From JBLYYQ01 sp048550035 (GTDB lineage Bacteria; Nitrospinota_A; UBA7883; JBLYYQ01), in contig JBLYYQ010000114.1 in the NCBI GenBank assembly GCA_048550035.1, positions 1-6,444 on the forward strand: a DNA stretch of 6,444 bases. Direction: 5' to 3'. The first letter of the stretch is position 1; every line of letters begins with the position of its first letter. The translations under genes were made by a program, and so were the position numbers. Below, piece by piece: positions 5,169 to 6,444 of the stretch. A model generated the notes under the pieces. The model was not told the DNA's origin, did no database searches, and saw only the letters and a program-made list of their open reading frames with translations.

Positions 5169-6444
5169 ATGAAAGAAAAGAGTGTAAAGAGGCCGATGAT
5201 AAAAGCAAATAAAAGGTTATATCTCATTGTTGCATTGATATTGCTAATTACAACCTCATTTAATCTCAATGCTGTCACCGATCAGGGAGTTACAGAAGAG
5301 ACAAAATCTATAATTGAGATCCCCGCAGACTATACCTGTATTAATTGTCACACAGCCTTAACCGGAGGTGAAAAGATAGAAGACTTGGATCCTGAGGTAA
5401 TAAGATTATATCAACCTATCGTTGATTGGGAACAGTCTGTTCATCGTGAAGTTGGTGTCTTTTGTGTCGATTGCCATGGTGGTGATCCAAAAAATGAGGA
5501 ATTTGCTAAAGATGAGGCAAAAGGATTTATCGGCAAGCCTGCAAAAAAGGATATATCAAAGCTCTGTGCCGATTGTCATTCAAATCCAGATCTTATGAAG
5601 TCGACCTATTCGTCTACACTCAGGACAGATCAGGTCTCTCTATTTGAAAAGTCTGTCCATGGCAAGAAGGTTGCCGAAGGCGATCTTGATTCTGCAACAT
5701 GTGTTAGCTGCCATAGTCAACACAAAATATTGCGCAAAACTGATCCAAATGCATTAAATAATCGACAAAATATTTCAGAAACTTGTGCTAGTTGCCATTC
5801 AGATAAGAAGATATTTGAACCTCGCAATATTCGAACTGACCAGTTTGAACTTTATACAAAAAGTTGGCATTACAATAAATTTTTAGAAGGTAATAACATT
5901 GTTCCAACCTGTTTTGATTGTCACTCAAATCATGAAATAACGCCTGCAAAGTCAGTTACCACTCAAGAGAGTTGCTTTAGTTGTCATACGGAATCTGTTA
6001 ATAATTTGAAAAGTGGTCCACATTGGACTTCCTACAAAGGTGACAAAAATCAGCCGATCTGCAAAGACTGTCATGGTAATCATGATCTGCTAAAATCGAG
6101 TACAGAACAGTTCACAGGTGAATCTTCGCAAGACTGTGTAGGGTGCCATACGAAAAATAGTCCAGCGTACAAAGCAGGACTTACTATTCAAGCAAGCGTG
6201 ACGGCTGCTACTGATGCAATCGACCACTCAAAAGAGGGGATTGAATCGCTACATAGTAGCCATTCAGGATTTGTAACATTAGATCTTGAGAAAACAACCA
6301 AGCAATCTGAAGAGGATATAATTGCACTTGCCTCTTTAACTCATAGTCTCAATTTAGAGCAGATTGAGGCGGAATCTAAACGAATTGTGGAACAAAACAG
6401 TGCAGTTTCTCTAAAGGTTGATGACTACTTCAACCGTTCTAAAA
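5169..6444 (+). CDS. Periplasmic nine-haem c-type cytochrome with helical C-terminal region (partial, runs off the right edge)
   Basis: Exported multihaem electron-transfer protein; 425 residues are visible without a stop. Basic residues and a hydrophobic core (about 17-31) form a signal peptide likely cut after LNA (A35), leaving the haem part in the periplasm. Nine CxxCH motifs start at C57, C99, C133, C178, C206, C248, C269, C298 and C323. After the first haem the rest form four two-haem units: a S[VWP]H or GPH element, about 15-25 residues, CxxCH (often CxxCHxxH, at haems 4, 6 and 8), then a second CxxCH. The extra histidines are probably distal haem ligands. Residues about 335-425 lack haem motifs and look helical and charged. 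The pattern SVHG...CHxxH...DP...N...TCxxCH resembles cytochrome c3-like/NapC-linked proteins of Deltaproteobacteria that move electrons from quinols, but partner and substrate are unknown. The start has AGAAGAG nine bases upstream; an in-frame ATG at 5196 is an alternative. Maturation would need the Ccm system encoded at the left of the window. Confidence 0.9.
   Translation, partial: MKEKSVKRPMIKANKRLYLIVALILLITTSFNLNAVTDQGVTEETKSIIEIPADYTCINCHTALTGGEKIEDLDPEVIRLYQPIVDWEQSVHREVGVFCVDCHGGDPKNEEFAKDEAKGFIGKPAKKDISKLCADCHSNPDLMKSTYSSTLRTDQVSLFEKSVHGKKVAEGDLDSATCVSCHSQHKILRKTDPNALNNRQNISETCASCHSDKKIFEPRNIRTDQFELYTKSWHYNKFLEGNNIVPTCFDCHSNHEITPAKSVTTQESCFSCHTESVNNLKSGPHWTSYKGDKNQPICKDCHGNHDLLKSSTEQFTGESSQDCVGCHTKNSPAYKAGLTIQASVTAATDAIDHSKEGIESLHSSHSGFVTLDLEKTTKQSEEDIIALASLTHSLNLEQIEAESKRIVEQNSAVSLKVDDYFNRSK

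Overview
The window is an AT-rich piece of a Gram-negative bacterial chromosome with an anaerobic or redox-flexible flavour. It carries the cytochrome c maturation (System I, Ccm) genes ccmE and ccmF, a two-domain Fe-S scaffold of NifU type, peptide deformylase, the queuosine enzyme QueF, an unrecognised protein that reads only through a frameshift, and the first part of a nine-haem periplasmic cytochrome. The CcmE has a cysteine (CxxxY) where the haem-binding histidine (HxxxY) normally sits. That variant is known from Desulfovibrio-type bacteria and some archaea. Together with the multihaem cytochrome it suggests a deltaproteobacterial / Desulfobacterota-like lineage; this is an inference and the exact taxon cannot be read from the window.

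Layout: 1-1769 (minus) is ccmF, cut by the left edge. 1782-2267 (minus) is ccmE, 12 bases upstream of ccmF and presumably the head of a ccmEF operon, with a good extended -10 promoter at 2313-2341. About 295 bases of AT-rich divergent intergenic DNA follow, with a pair of CTTAAG-centred palindromes just before the next gene. 2563-3192 (plus) is an IscU+BFD protein whose stop codon overlaps the start of def (3192-3752) by one base. queF (3774-4256, minus) converges on def. 4315-4970 (plus) is an unknown gene divergent from queF, whose frame breaks near an A run at 4353-4356. 4971-5168 is a regulatory-looking spacer with a promoter candidate and hairpins. 5169-6444 (plus) is the multihaem cytochrome, open at the right edge.

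How the parts fit: CcmE and CcmF carry haem and attach it to CxxCH motifs in the periplasm, and the cytochrome at the right end has nine of these, so maker and likely client lie a few kilobases apart. NifU-type scaffold and deformylase are translationally coupled; one builds Fe-S clusters and the other is usually an Fe(II) enzyme, though a functional link is only a guess. QueF is housekeeping tRNA modification. The points most worth a second look are the cysteine-type CcmE with two extra cysteines, the modular nine-haem cytochrome with a haem-free helical tail, and the frameshifted unknown gene.
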